Notes: a model not told the origin generated them from the letters alone. Shown: positions 33,422 to 45,997, counted from the first letter of the stretch. The stretch is DNA of 64,000 nucleotides from Helichrysum umbraculigerum (GCA_949592205.1 CATIUR010000002.1:132878090-132942089); one strand, 5' to 3'. Numbers and translations are program-made.

Positions 33422-33935
33422 CTTAGAAACCGAATCTATAGCGAATCTCGATTTAAAAGCTTAAAAGTAATAAATTTTGGATATTCGGATATCCGAAATA
33501 TTCGGATATCCAAAATTCGGATATCCGAATTTCGAATATCCGAATGTCGGATATCCGAAATTTCGGATTCGGATTCGAAACTAGAATAAACAAGTTGATC
33601 ATTTCAATTGTCACAAAATTAAAAAAATCAATTAAAATAGTTAAATTAACTTGAAAAGTTTATTAAAAACAACTTACTTAATTTCAACTAAAAAGGCATT
33701 AAATAATTATTATGATTAAAAATAAAAATTACACTAATAGCCTCTACCATTAAAATTATTACATTCAAAGTCCTTTAATGGACTAAACTAACAATCGTTA
33801 GACAGAAGGACTCCCCACGCAACAAATTGCAAGTTTAGGGATGCCCTAGGTAAAAAAAAAAAAAAACCACAGGAACGGGGAGTGTTATTTTGTGCAAACC
33901 ACATGGACGATCCACGCAATTTTGTCATGTTCTAA

Positions 33936-34721
33936 CCTAGTTTTTGGGTTTTAATGGGTTTGATAAAATTAGTGATTATAATACAAAATTAGGATTCTAA
34001 ATTTATGAAGTTAGTGTTATTTAGTGTTAATATACTTGTTAATAATCATTAAACAAGTTGAAAGTGATGAAATAATCACTTGTGTTCTTGGTTGATTATG
34101 GGGGTTTTGTTAAAAATTGTGTAAGTTGATGTTAATCAACTAATGGTATTACTAATAGTATTTATACGATGTTAATATAGTATGAATAACATGTTTAAAC
34201 AAGAATTTAAGTGTAGATTGTTAGTAATTTAATAATGAAGTGATTATGAATATTGAAAGTTTAACTTTGGTTAGTTAGTAATGATTAAGCTAAACTAATC
34301 AAAGTGGGGGAGAGATTTCATGTGGTTAGTAGTATAAATTGATGGTTTCTAAAGTTTAAAAGTATTGCTATGTGTTATATGTTTAGGTGATAAAGAGTTG
34401 GAAGTATCATCAATTGTCTCATATTGTAAATCATCAATCGAAGGTCAAGGTGAGTATTATAGGGATTGATTAAGTAATGGTTGTGTATGTACCGGATTGC
34501 TTCCGAGCAAGAGGTTTGCACAATCATGTGGAAGTTATTTGTAGTTTAATTGCTTTTAATAGAGAATTATTGTTGCTAAAGTATATGAATGATTGTGTAT
34601 GTTAACGGATTGTTGTTGAGCAAGAGGTTTGCACAATCAATTGGAAGTTACTTGTATCTAAACTAGTTTCTAATGATTGAATTATGTGTATGGACAATAA
34701 TGTAGAGATTAGCTAGCTTTG
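33936..34721. other. Outer-LTR body between MULE and next solo LTR
   Basis: No ORF. Two diverged tandem copies of a ~110-bp unit containing GAGCAAGAGGTTTGCACAATC lie at about 34480-34660. Confidence 0.6.
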
Positions 34722-35397
34722 TGTAACATCCGTCCTAAGGGTCTAGTGATAACCGGTAATTAGTCCTGACTTTAAACTATTTATTTAAATAGATAAGAAT
34801 AATTTTATATTATTTGTCTTATTTGTGAAAAAGTTAAGTAAGAGACCAAATAGTTATTGTGACTAGTAAAATATTATTTGTTATAAGTTGTTATAGTTGT
34901 CGGTAAAATAAAATAGTTTGGTCTCGCAAATGGTTTTAGGTTCCAGACAATAGGTTATGAACATGATTAAAATTTAGTTGGTACATAGTCGGTCAATAGT
35001 GATGAGCCGACTTAATACTCTCACTTTCCCAAATTGTTCTAACACTTTCACTAAAACCTTGTAACTTGCTAATCCTTTCATCACAAACTAAATACACAAA
35101 AGGAGATAGCAATTTTTTCTTGTGATGCTAGGATTTCATCAGTTTCTTCTTCATCTATAAGTTCTCCATATTGATTGTAAGTTATTTGTTCAAATTCTCA
35201 TGAATCCACTTTGCTCAAATTGTGTAGGTTATGGATTTTGTTTGTGAATTAGTACATGAATGAGTACTACTTGATGTTATATGTTGTTAGTAAGTAGTAT
35301 TACTGTGTTTGAGTAAAGCAGGAACTGAATTGTGTTGTGTTGATGGTGAATTTGGATTCTGAGTTACAACAGGTTCAGGGTCTGCAGAAAATTGTAA

Positions 35398-35480
35398 GGT
35401 CGCGATGCGACCTGACCTATTTTACGACGCGATTTATCATATTTCGCGACGCGATTCTTAGTTAGTTGCGACGCGATTTG
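35398..35480 (+). repeat. GCGACGCGATT word array
   Basis: A palindromic GGTCGCGATGCGACC is followed by three direct copies of (A/G)CGACGCGATT at about 20-23-bp spacing. The array lies about 0.68 kb into the solo LTR. Confidence 0.85.
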
Positions 35481-36245
35481 AGTCTGCACAGACCAGTTCT
35501 TATTTTCTGCATAGCTATTATAGGTGGTTGTATGTTATAAAGACTTTGAGTATCTATAACAGTAATAACATGTGATGTTGATGACTTAGGACCATATATT
35601 ACCTAACGATGTATGATACTAAATTGAAATGAAGTTAGTGATTATGAACTAGCTTAGTATGAGTTGGTACTTGTGATATAAAATGGCTAATACTTGCAAC
35701 TTAGTTATAGCTTGTGACGCTGATTTTGCTATGTACTTAACATGTAATATATGTGACTTTATTAGCATTCAAGAACTTGTGTTGTATGGCTTAAATAATT
35801 GAAATGAGTTTAGCGATTTATAAACTAGTTTCATGAGAATGGATACTTGTAATCTAATATGATTAATACTAGATATGGTAAGTTGCTAAATACATAGCAT
35901 TTGATATGGTGACTTAGTTATAACTCAAGTACATGTGATATTCAAGTGTTGTATTTGGTTCAATACATGTAATGTTTACTTGTAAGATATTATGTACTTT
36001 AATTAAGTTGTACATTTTGTAATCCCGAATACTAATGTATATTCTGTTGTGTTTTCAGATCAACAGAAAACTCAATAATATAAGACTTTTGAGTTGGAGA
36101 CGGAGTTAGACAGGTGAGTGGACTTGTATTCTCAGTGTAATTTGGTGGTAACATGTTTGGTTACATCGAGTAAACGTAGGTTTTAGTGTTGATAGACTAA
36201 TGTCTGATATGATTCCATGAGGGTTATGGAATAGGTGATTATGTG

Positions 36246-36248
<3 letters not shown>

Positions 36249-36307
<59 letters not shown>
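36249..36307. repeat. (TA)n followed by (GA)n microsatellite
   Basis: About 43 bp of TA then 16 bp of GA in the solo LTR. Confidence 0.95.
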
Positions 36308-37352
36308 GTCAATTGCGGTTGGGCTTAGTTGCTATAGGTTAGTCAACATGAGATTTGTGAACATTTATTGTGAATTAGATTCCATGTTGAGTAAAGATAG
36401 CAATGAGCCATCGGTAAACCACTGTGTTGGCCTACAGTTGGTTATAAGTGTTGCTTGGTGGGTCACCGCGGCTGAGGGCGCCACAAGGACCACCGATCCT
36501 ATGTGATAATTATGTGTTTACGTGTTATTTGCTGTAAACATATATTGTTATGCTAAGTTAGATTGTTACTACATGTCTATTTACTTAGCTTCGTGCTAAT
36601 CCCCCACATTTCACTCCTTGCAGGTTATAAGATTATGTTATGGGCGGGACAAGGAGTCACTGGAAGGAATGTTTGACGAATATGCACTCTGATGTCATTT
36701 TGATACTTTTGATATGTTTGGTTTATATAACGCCCAAATAATAGTATTATGTTTCATAAAATGGCATGTAGAATATGTAATGTTTTGGGAAGATCTTACG
36801 ACTTTACATATGTATGTATATATTGTATCTTATCAATATAATTTGGGATTTACGCTTCCGATATTATATTAAAAAAAAATCTGGTTTCAATTTGAGGGGT
36901 GTTATACTTTGCTAGCATAGTGTTGTTGATCTTGGTATGCATATCGACGTGATATGGTGCCAAGTGTACTTGTTTCTATAGCCGCGGATCCGCATAGTAT
37001 TAAATCTCTACATATTGTGTTGGTAGTTATTTGTGTAAAATATATGTTGATTATAGTGATTATGTATAATGATGTGGATTACTTAGTTGATTGCCTATAT
37101 GCTCACTAAGCATGCGTGCTTATTCTTTCAAGTGTTTAATATTTTAGGTGATCTTTGTCACAACCGTCACCAAACCGTTATCGTAGTTCAAACCGTAAAA
37201 ACTCATTTTTTGTGAAAATACTTATTTTTTAGATTTATTTACATTAAAGTCTTCGTTTTTGAAAAACGAATCCAACGCAAAAAGAATCAACGCAAACGGA
37301 CATGTAACGAAGAAGATATGAAGCAAATCGTAAACGAAACCTGAGCTGAACA

Positions 37353-37432
37353 GATCGCGACATGATTTGATGTAATAGAGACGCGATTTGGCCTTAATCG
37401 CGACTCGATCTCACCTTGGTCGCGACTTGATC
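37353..37432 (+). repeat. TCGCGACTYGAT word array
   Basis: Four variants of CGCGACTTGAT / GACGCGATTTG in about 80 bp, mostly direct, each with the CGCGA core. It lies about 200 bp into the LTR, closer to the start than in other families. Confidence 0.8.
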
Positions 37433-38894
37433 CTAGGTTGGTCAGACCCGAGTTTAAAAGAGTTTTTAACCCTAAAAACGAGTTCTAAACCCCACAAAAC
37501 GATTTTCAGTTGACTATTATGCCTCTCTCAACCCTAATTACGAAAATTTAACCCCAAGAAACTCAAGGGCTTGATTCCTAATCATTTTATCAACCGAAAA
37601 CTTGTGATTTCGTGTGCGGTGGTAGGTCTTGATCCTATATTCCTTCTATACGTTTCGTTTAATCTCTAAATGAATTCTAAGAGTATATGTTCTTGTTATT
37701 CACAGATTCTAAGGATGATATTCGTGCGGTTAATCGTTAGTTGGTATATTTCTATCCGATTTCATTCGTTAAAACGTTATTTCGATTGATTTGTTGTTAT
37801 CATTCTATTTCGATCCAATCCATTGTATTCCAAATGATGGGATCATGTGAGTATATATTAAAATAAGTATTTAGGTTGTTAGGATTGAAATGAATGATTG
37901 ATTAAGCGTTTTGGATTGATTGTATGAAGATTTAGGTTTAAACATGAAAACCCTAAATCTGGTCAGATTCGAGTGTCGATTTGGGAAGGGTGTAACTTAG
38001 TCATTTTACAATGATTTTTTATGAAACTTGAGTTTAAACATAGGTATTAAGAGTCTACTTTCAAATGGTGTTGGTTTCATGTCCAAATGATGAGTATAAG
38101 TTAGTCAAAATGATTTTACAAAATCGAAAGTCATTTCTGAGTTTTTCGGTTCATGATTGTAGTTAACTTGTGGATTTTTGAAACGTGTCTTAAACTATGA
38201 GTTTGGCCTTGAAATTTTTACTGGCATAATTTCAAGATGTTAACAAATAAAATATGGCAAATTTTTACTGAAATTTAAATAAAATATAACTTTGGTAAGG
38301 TCAGAAAGTGTTGTCGGTTTAGAGCAGTTCACTATGGCGAATTTTTAAAAATAGTTAATCAATGAAATCAAATCTAGAAAAATTACTGAATATTCTTAAT
38401 ACATCAATGTGTCACCAGTAAAATTTGTAGAGTCAAATTATTTCATTTCGTCATGGTTTAAAAATTGTAAAATAGTGTAAAATCCTGGGCAGAATCTGAA
38501 ATGCAAAATATAGTAACATTACTACTATTTTGGATAAACGGGAGTTGACTTTTGTAAAGATAATTGAGGATTGGGTTGTGAGGAAGTGTAATAGAGATGA
38601 TTTGTCTTGGGATACAATGGAAGGACATAGATATGTCTAGGTTGTAACATGTATGCGTATATATTCATTTGTAGATTGGCGAAGTTGTTTGGTGGATTCT
38701 TTTTGAGGGCTATACTTACTTTGATATTCAAGGTGAGTTTTCGTGGCCCCATTTTCATTACATGTTTTCAAATTGGGGGAAAAGTATGCTCGTGTTTTAT
38801 CAATTATTTTCATGCTGTGATTACATTCATTCTCATTTTGGACATATGCTTGAAATGTGTTACTTTATATGAAATTATATGCATTACTTGGAAA

Positions 38895-39060
38895 CATTTG
38901 TGACTATTCGTCTTACTCCTTGGGGGTATTGACAACACGTCGGTTGGATACATTGACATCATTGAGGCTACTTGTCTTGCTCCTTTGGGGTATTGACAAC
39001 ACGCCGACTTATACATTGTTATGCTATTCGTCTTACTCTGTGGGAGTAATGACAACACGC
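38895..39060 (+). repeat. Three near-tandem ~60-bp units in the solo LTR
   Basis: Each unit has CTTRCTC, then GGGGTATTGACAACACG-like sequence, followed by a short variable part. No coding meaning. Confidence 0.7.
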
Positions 39061-39550
39061 ATGGTTATTTGTTGAGACATATTTATTTACACTAATTTCA
39101 TTTATATGTGCCTTTTCATTGCATTGTCCTACTCAGTTATTTATCATAGCAAATCTTTATTATTTGTGTGTTGTTTCAAACCTACAAAACTCACCAAGAT
39201 ATTTGTTGACGTTTTTGAGCATAACTTTTAAGGTTATACTAGTGGAGTTAAAAGCTGAGGACAAGAGAACTTAGTGGACCTTTAGAGTTGCATTAAGAGT
39301 TATTCAAGGCTTGTGATACATTATGGTTGTTAAAGAAGACATGTTTTGCCTTAATATTGTTGTGTATGAATATTTTGTAAGACTTTGATTCATTGTGGAA
39401 ATGTATGCATGACATGAACCGTTATTCATGTTATTGGCATCGTGACACATTGAACTTTATATTTCATATAGAATTCTTTATAATGATGTGTTATGATCCT
39501 ATCATTGTTGTATCCCGTTGTTTCCGCTTTAGACGGGGTGTGACAATCTT

Positions 39551-40339
39551 GGAAAAAGTGAAGGAAAAGGGATTAAAAAGGATTAGCGTGGATTGCTTGC
39601 TTCTAGTGAGTGACAAGCTTCTCTCTTCTAATTATCGTTTTGGATGTGGCTTGTGTAATGTGCCCAAATAACTATGTTTTGAAAGTTAAACACGATGTTT
39701 ATGGTTTTGGTTTTAAAGTACGTTGACTATAAAAGTCAACTATGATGTATAGTCGCATGTACATGTTTTTGGGAAAACTTGGAGTTTATATGAATGTAGA
39801 TTATCTAGTTTGGTTATATGGATGAAATATAGTAATATGTCATTTTGAGTGGTTGGTTGAAAGGAAAGTTGACACATAGTCAACTATGTTGGTAATGGTC
39901 AAACATGTATAGTTGAGTAGTGTTTTGGGTCAAATTGTGAATTGAATGTTAAATGGGTCAAAGGTGTCAAAACGGGTCGTTAATGACCTTAGTGAGTAAA
40001 TCGAGTTAGATAAAGGGTATGGAATTTTGGTCGAATGCTTTAAGCTTGTTTTGGCATATTGATCATATGTGCAAAAAGTTAGAAGTCAGGGGTATTTGGT
40101 TTATGTTTTGAGTTGACATCAAAAAGTATGTAAAATGGTCGAAAACTAGCCATACGTCCAAATCTTTCGTTTTTGTGAATTTTAAAAAAGTGTAAAAAGG
40201 GAAACCATCATTTTGGTATAGTGAAGGTGTCCGCAAAGTTTCAGGTCCTAACTCGTAACAAGTTAAAAGTTATGTCAGTTTGAAGTTCGTATTTAAATAG
40301 GTGAAAAAGTCTGATCTGAGAATTTTTATAGTTCATATA
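39551..40339. other. Outer-LTR body before the CGCG array
   Basis: No convincing ORF. Several GTTGAC / GTCAAC motifs in both orientations (about 39720-39910). Assigned to the probable outer LTR. Confidence 0.45.
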
Positions 40340-40690
40340 TGATCGCGTGTTATACTTCATATGATCGCGTATTACATTTCACGTGATTGCGTGTTATATT
40401 TCACGTGATCACGTGTTTTAGTTCACACGATCGCGTGTTATATTTTCACATGATCACGTGTTTTAGTTCACGCGATAGCGTGGTTTTAGTCCCAGGATCG
40501 TGTGGTGTCTAACTAATACGCGATCGCGTAAATTCAGGGGATCACGTATTTTAGTTCATTTTGGTAACAGAAGTTAGCTCGTGATAAATCAAGTATAAAT
40601 GTGTTAATACGCGATCGCGTACATTAAGTACGATCGCGTACTTTGAAATGAAAACACGCGATCACGTGTGATAAGCGTGATCGCGTATTT
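40340..40690 (+). repeat. GATCGCGT / CACGTGATCACGTG word array
   Basis: About eighteen variants of GATCGCGT and GATCACGT occur in 350 bp, with palindromes such as ACGCGATCGCGT and CACGTGATCACGTG. Spacers often read TTTTAGTTCA or TTATATTTCA. The DNA around it is AT-rich, so the CpG density is striking. Confidence 0.88.
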
Positions 40691-40790
40691 TATGTTTTGT
40701 TCTGAGTTTTTATTTTGAGTTTATTATAATACAATAGTAATATATATTGGTTAAAGCAAAATGAGTACTAGTTGTGGGACCTAACTAAAT

Positions 40791-40793
<3 letters not shown>

Positions 40794-40842
<49 letters not shown>
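40794..40842. repeat. (TA)n microsatellite
   Basis: About 24 TA units next to the end of the outer LTR. Confidence 0.95.
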
Positions 40843-40848
<6 letters not shown>

Positions 40849-40882
40849 AAAAATTCTTCTAAAGTTTTGGGACGTTTCATTA

Positions 40883-41175
40883 TAGGGGTTAGTGTATGGG
40901 AATGCACCTAACTTGTACCCGATGTAAATTGTGTGTACCCAACTTAGGTTTGCTATTTTAATGCATCAAACTTTCAAAAAGTGTTTTTTAGTGACGTTTT
41001 GATGATGTGTCAAACTCTTCTGATGCCACGTGGCACTTTAACGAGCGACACGTCAGCAAAATATATTAAAACACCCTTTTTGAAAGTTAAATGCATTAAA
41101 AATAGCAAACGTAAGTAGAATATACACAATAAATATCGAACACAAGTTAGATGCATTCTTATACACTAACCCCTA
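40883..41175. mobile_element. Foldback MITE (293 bp)
   Basis: Almost the whole element is self-complementary: TAGGGGTTAGTGTAT at the left end pairs with its inverse at 41175, and similarity continues inward for over 100 bp to a centre near 41030 containing GCCACGTGGC. TA flanks both sides (40881-40882, 41176-41177). The 2-bp TA target fits Tc1/mariner (Stowaway-like) MITEs, but the family is not certain. Confidence 0.78.
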
Positions 41176-41406
41176 TATTATATATCGCACGACAAAATCT
41201 CGAAACATAAATCCATTGTATTGCAAGGATACTGGACAAAACTTAGGGATTTGTTATAGATAAGTGGGCATACCCAGTAGCACACAAATATTTCATCAAA
41301 AACATCGATTTGCAAACACAAGTTTTGGAAGCAAATTTTCCTTCAATGAAGGGTAGAATAGTAATTTTCAATAGGACAAAAACTAAGTTTTAAGCCTATA
41401 TTGCAA

Positions 41407-41462
<56 letters not shown>

Positions 41463-43005
41463 AATTGGTTATTGACAAGTGTCACCGTCACTATAAGCGC
41501 TCAAACCCCGTATGTGTGATCGAGATATGTGGGTGACTTGTGGACATGTGATTTGCCCAACATTGATGCTTCTTGCAGGTGGGGCTGACATGTACCATTG
41601 AAATATGGTACGTGATCATGGGTACCCTCTAAATTTTATATATATATATATATATATATTGATCCGACAGCCGAGCGTTGTTCTAATTGTGAATGTTGAA
41701 AATAAAGCTTCACTCGTTCATAAATTTATATGAAACGAAAAAAAGTATTAAGCTTCACATTTAAAATGTAACTGTGAATAGAAATCAAAAATATTTTCAC
41801 CGTCTTTTTTTATCTCCACCCTCTCTCTCTCTCACACACATACACATATCTCTATCTGTTCTCTCTATATATAACTAATAGAGTAACATTTTTTTTTCTA
41901 CGTGTCAAGTTTCTCCTCTCGCCACCTAAGCCTTTTGTAATACATGTCAATCTCTCATTAACTATCTGACTATATATGACACCTTATACAATCTATTATT
42001 TTTAGTATATCATTCATTTTCCTTAATGACAACTTAGTATTATTGGAAAAGTCAACTATAAAATCCATTTATATTAATTTTAATATATATACTTATAAAA
42101 CAAAGTTTTATATTGCTTATGTGGCATGCTTAGAAACAATTATTGCTTGTGTGGCATGCTTAGAAACTATTACGATTAAACCATAACTACAACCATAGCT
42201 TTTTATTATATTTTAAATATGAATAATAAGCAAGTATATCTCTATTACAATGTAATGTGTGTATCTCTATCATTTAGAAAACCAAATTACCAACACTTTT
42301 ACATGGTTCTTCCTATCTTATATATAGATGCACATTACACCATAATGATAAATATAATAAAACAAATAAATGGCGTTATGTTCTTTGTATGTTCCTATTG
42401 CTTAATGTTTTCATCTTCAACCTTTAGTATCATGTTTTATTGCACGTGAATTTTTATGTTTATTTTGCTTACATATAATGGATACACAGATTGTACCCAT
42501 CGCTAATATAACACCCGCCAAAGTCAAGTTTTCAATCAAAGTTAAGGTCATCCGATTGTGGCAACAAAAAGGATATGGAAGGGAGAAACACTTCTAGATT
42601 ATGGAACTAATTGTTATAAATGAAGAGGTTTGGACATCTATTATTAAATCCCTATTAAAAACATGTATTCAAACTTATGGTTGTTACAATTATCATTCAC
42701 ATGGTCATATTATCATTTCTAGCATGAAAAGTAAGTTAATGTCAAAATTCTACGGTTCTGGAGTAAGAATGAGACTACATCATACGTGATATATCACTTG
42801 CTGAAAATAAGTACAAGCTCATCCATTTTTCACATCCTTACAAATTCGTGTTCACAAAGAAATTTTGCAACATTTGTAGTTTTCATAATCTAGCTTATAC
42901 TAATTAATTATTAGTTTATTCAAAACTTAAAATATCTTTATTTCATATATAATTTGTTATGTTATTAATTCATTTTATTTCAAATGATAATTGCACCATT
43001 GAAGT
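41176..43005. other. AT-rich intergenic DNA with simple repeats
   Basis: It holds (TA)n at 41413-41460 and 41638-41659, a CT-rich stretch at 41818-41840 and a diverged ~28-bp tandem copy around TGTGGCATGCTTAGAAAC (42114-42170). TATAACACCCGCC at 42509 looks like an LTR start, but no matching end follows. ORFs at 42219-42449 and 42601-42789 show no recognisable domain. Confidence 0.5.
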
Positions 43006-43912
43006 TGTAAGACCCGTCAAATTAGGACTAGTAATTAGTGCCTAATCATATGTTAATACATATAATTAGTTCTATGTTAGGCTAATTAATGTATCGAATT
43101 ATATATATTGTTGAATATATACGAAAATGCGATTGATTAAATCGTACGCAATTTAAATCGAATGTATTTCGATTCCCTGAATACGGACGTTGGTGACACA
43201 ATTTATATTTAAGTATAAAACATTATCTGAAAACATTACTGTGTCTAAACTACTGTTTAAATTTTATTTCCAAAAGTTGTCCCGCTTCGTACAATTGAAA
43301 CTTACTTAATTAACAACAAAATACGCAAATTATTTAAATCACATTTTTAAATCTTTAAAATTATTAGATAATTGGTAAAACAATTTAATTAAATTATTAA
43401 ACAAAAATTCGTATTTTAAAATGGTTAATTAACGCGCAAAATATTTATTAAAACGTTAAATGACGGAGAAAACGAACACCACGCGGAGCGCGGGGCGAAG
43501 ACTGAAAGTGGAGGATAACCTCCACCTCCCTTCTCATTTCTCTCATTTCTTTCTTTTCTCTCTCTCACTTACTCTCTTTTTCTCTCTTTTATCCAAAACC
43601 ACCACCATCCACAAAATCGTAAAATAACACAATCAAACGCACTCGTATCATCAAGATTTTTAGAGATTCACGACCACCTCGCGACGATCTACAACGCTAT
43701 CTTTTCGGATTTTCAATCCGGCACTTTGTAAGTTTCCGACAAAATCCCGAAACCACTCGATTCTTAGTATTTTTCACTTGTTAGTTGTTTATATAACTTG
43801 TGTATGTCCATTACAAAGTGTAGAACACGATTTTATAGATTAAAAACGGGTTTAAATTGGGTTTTTGGCCGGAATAATCTCGACAGTCGGACTTTCTGGG
43901 TTGGTGTTCTTC

Positions 43913-44210
43913 AATGCGACACAAGCCTTGTGTCGCATTTAGTGTCGTATTTTGCCTGTTGTGTCGTATAAAAGCCTCTATGTCGCACCTTGTGTCGTAC
44001 TAAATAATTAGTGTCGTAAGTCTTGCGACATAACCGTTATGTCGTATTCTATGTCGTATTTTCATACGACACAATCACTATGTCGCTGTTGAATCAGCAT
44101 CTCGCATCTATGCGACACAACCCTTGTGTCGTATAGATATTGTGTCGCATTGCTATGCGACACAACCCTTGTGTCGCATGACAAACTTTTGTGTCGCATA
44201 TTGTGTCGCA
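43913..44210 (+). repeat. TGCGACACAA / TTGTGTCGCA word array
   Basis: About twenty words in 298 bp. It opens with a 27-nt palindrome (13-bp arms around one C, 43913-43939). Variants with CATAA in one arm tend to pair with TTATG in the other, as at about 44026-44048. ORFs 44124-44315 and 44126-44497 are artefacts of the words. Confidence 0.9.
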
Positions 44211-44349
44211 AAACACAGAAAACTCAGATTTTTACTAAGTGTCGAGACTCGAAATTTATCACTCGATTTTACCCGAATTCAGATCCCAGATGCGTTTTTC
44301 ACCAAAGCAATATAGTAGAAATAAAAATTTTTCGAGCTGACCTGGCATC

Positions 44350-44412
44350 TCGACCCCAGCCAGGGGCCAGCCCCTTGGACCCCGCCAGGGGCGCTGCCCC
44401 CGGACCCCCGTA
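44350..44412 (+). repeat. GC-rich CAGGGGC...GCCCCTGG hairpin cluster
   Basis: Two adjacent units with AGGGGC and GCCCC arms in AT-rich surroundings. Homologous to 54885-54975, where three units are present. Confidence 0.8.
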
Positions 44413-45555
44413 CTTAGATTCCGTAAGCACATTTCTCACCAAGTGTCAAACTTGTATGACTTCAAAACGCTTATACGATACAACTTTTCAAACATAATGG
44501 AATATACTTTTCGAGTATAATACTTCGAAATCAATGTGATAACATCAGGACTATTATTACAATTAATCACCAACGGGCCGTACACGTTTTCAAACACTTA
44601 ACAAATCAACCAAATCGTAGTAATTTGGACATATATATAGTCGTGTAACAACTACAAGGGTGATCTTTTGAGATACCCAATCATGTTTATAACCATCGCG
44701 TGTCGTGGACACCCTCAGGTTACAAGTCTTTGGACTTCATTACTCGGCTAATCAACTCAAGTTTATTAAGTTAAACTCACAAGACTCAGGTGAGTCTCAT
44801 AGCCCCTCTTTTTACAGTTTTACTCAGGGGTGTGATACATTGCTTATTTTAACATGTGAACGCAAGTAAAACTTTTACATATACTACATGAGTTTTACTC
44901 TAATCATTTAAAGTCCTCCGTCAGCATAGTTGTTAATACGTTGTAGCGTGAATATTAGTATATGGTACCATATAGGATTGACCCTCCTCGTTCGGGTTAG
45001 CAAGCACTAACCGGGTAAACGGACGTACTAATATTTGGGAAGACGAATGTTGATTAGGCATTCGTGGAGGCACCTCGCCCGGAATTCTCTATAGGGGACC
45101 CGGCCCTCGAGTTAAGCTCAACTATGTACTCATGGCTGTATACATATACATTATCAATTGCTGGATGCAATTCAATTATTTAAATCTTGCGGTTCATACT
45201 ATATTACTTGATTTCAAATCTGTGAGCTCACCAGCTTTAGCTGACCCGTTTAGCATGTATCGCAGGTACCAAGCAGTAGGTTGTTTCTGCTTCAGGACTT
45301 CTAGCTCGAGTCAGCATACAGACGTTGAGATTTTCTTGCATTAGTATATTTTGTACAAGTACTTATGTACTGAAATCTCCTTTTATTTAAACTCGAGCTA
45401 TGTAAAGCTATAAATATTGTAAACATTTCAATATCAATATATTTTGTTAAAACGACGCATATAGAGTCGTTTACTATATATCTTTGTGCTTTGTTATTGA
45501 TTAGTAACACCCAAATCGTGCTTCCGCAAATCATTAAATTTGGGGGTGTTACAGA

Positions 45556-45695
45556 AGTTAACAACACTACTTTATTGACCTACTTACAAATAGACGTATA
45601 TATACTAGCCTTGGAGCCCATGGGATGCGCGGTCGTTTAAATTATACAGTTATACTTCTATTTGTAAGTAGGTCAATAAAGTAGTGTTGTTAACT
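45556..45695. repeat. Perfect 39-bp inverted repeat with 62-nt spacer
   Basis: The arms 45556-45594 and 45657-45695 are exact reverse complements (AGTTAACAACACTAC...). The solo LTR's target duplication overlaps the first arm by three bases, so the LTR landed at the outer edge of this structure. The spacer has ACTAGCC and GGAGCCCATGGG. It could be a small foldback element or a hairpin left by repair. Confidence 0.9.
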
Positions 45696-45960
45696 AGCCT
45701 AGTATGTGTGTGTGTGTACTTAAATTGACTTTGATCAAAGGGTTATCATATGTTTTCACATTTTTTTAATCTCCTTGACCATATAGTGCTCGACTTAGAT
45801 TGAGTTAAAAATTATTTTGACTTAAATTGACTTAGATTGAGTTAAAAATATTACATTTTTTGCTAATAACTTTTCTCGTATATTTTTTAGTATTAATCCA
45901 AATATATCACAATTATCAGCTTATTTTTATCTACATTTCGATATTAAAAAATACGTTCGT

Positions 45961-45997
<37 letters not shown>

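Larger units (their letters stand above)
30709..33926. mobile_element. MULE-type MITE with ~350-bp terminal inverted repeats, split by a solo LTR
   Basis: The left TIR (30709 to about 31062) and right TIR (about 33585 to 33926) match closely, starting GACAAAATTGCGTGG. A 9-bp TSD flanks them. Inside the TIRs, 31130-31230 and 33475-33570 are rich in ATCCGAAA/TTTCGGAT units. Removing the nested LTR leaves about 1.2 kb with no transposase, so it was a non-autonomous TIR-MULE moved by an element elsewhere. Confidence 0.9.
34722..36906 (+). mobile_element. Solo LTR (2185 bp), TSD CTTTG
   Basis: It starts TGTAACATCC at 34722 and ends GGGGTGTTATA at 36906, flanked by CTTTG at 34717-34721 and 36907-36911. 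Terminal sequences resemble those of the solo LTR at 31386-33421 (same group). It holds the GCGACGCGATT array (35398-35480) and a (TA)n(GA)n run (36249-36307). Confidence 0.93.
37156..39545 (+). mobile_element. Solo LTR (2390 bp), TSD ATCTT, TGTCA...TGACA ends
   Basis: It starts TGTCACAACC and ends GGGGTGTGACA. ATCTT flanks it at 37151-37155 and 39546-39550. The ends differ from the TGTAACA type, so this is another family. The CGCGACTYGAT array sits near its 5' end. At 38900-39060 three near-copies of a unit with TATTGACAACACG occur, as in some gypsy LTRs. Confidence 0.92.
30360..40879 (+). mobile_element. Probable outer solo LTR split by a MULE and two solo LTRs
   Basis: TGTAACACCC at 30360 looks like an LTR start; TTTTGGGACGTTTCA at 40865-40879 is its imperfect inverse. 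TTATA flanks both ends (30355-30359, 40880-40884). Subtracting the three nested elements and their duplications leaves about 2.7 kb, the size of other LTRs here. A TC-rich leader followed by GTAAGT at 30683 and a TGCTCACTAAGCATGC module near 37100 fit plus orientation. The right TSD overlaps a MITE end and is AT-rich, so this boundary is uncertain. Confidence 0.5.
43006..45553 (+). mobile_element. Solo LTR (2548 bp) of the Tekay-like group, TSD GAAGT
   Basis: It runs from TGTAAGACCC to GGGGGTGTTACA and is flanked by GAAGT at 43001-43005 and 45554-45558. Much of it aligns with the Tekay-like LTR at 53540-56118: the start, TC-rich leader with TTTGTAAGTTTCCGAC (about 43730), the post-array block, the GC-rich hairpins (44350-44410) and the 3' third. 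The word array between them is of a different type (TTGTGTCGCA here, ACGTCGCA there). Confidence 0.94.

Noticed and set aside
36106..36312. ORF with a Tyr-Ile run
   Set aside because: It is a translated (TA)n microsatellite.
38525..39075. Short ORFs in the solo LTR at 37156-39545
   Set aside because: Inside an LTR, overlapping in several frames, no domain.
42509..42540. Possible LTR start TATAACACCCGCC
   Set aside because: No matching end or duplication found; may be a short fragment.
44124..44497. ORFs across the word array of the solo LTR (also 50075-50485, 54342-54872, 62509-63039)
   Set aside because: Composition follows the repeated word; no codon-like pattern or domain.
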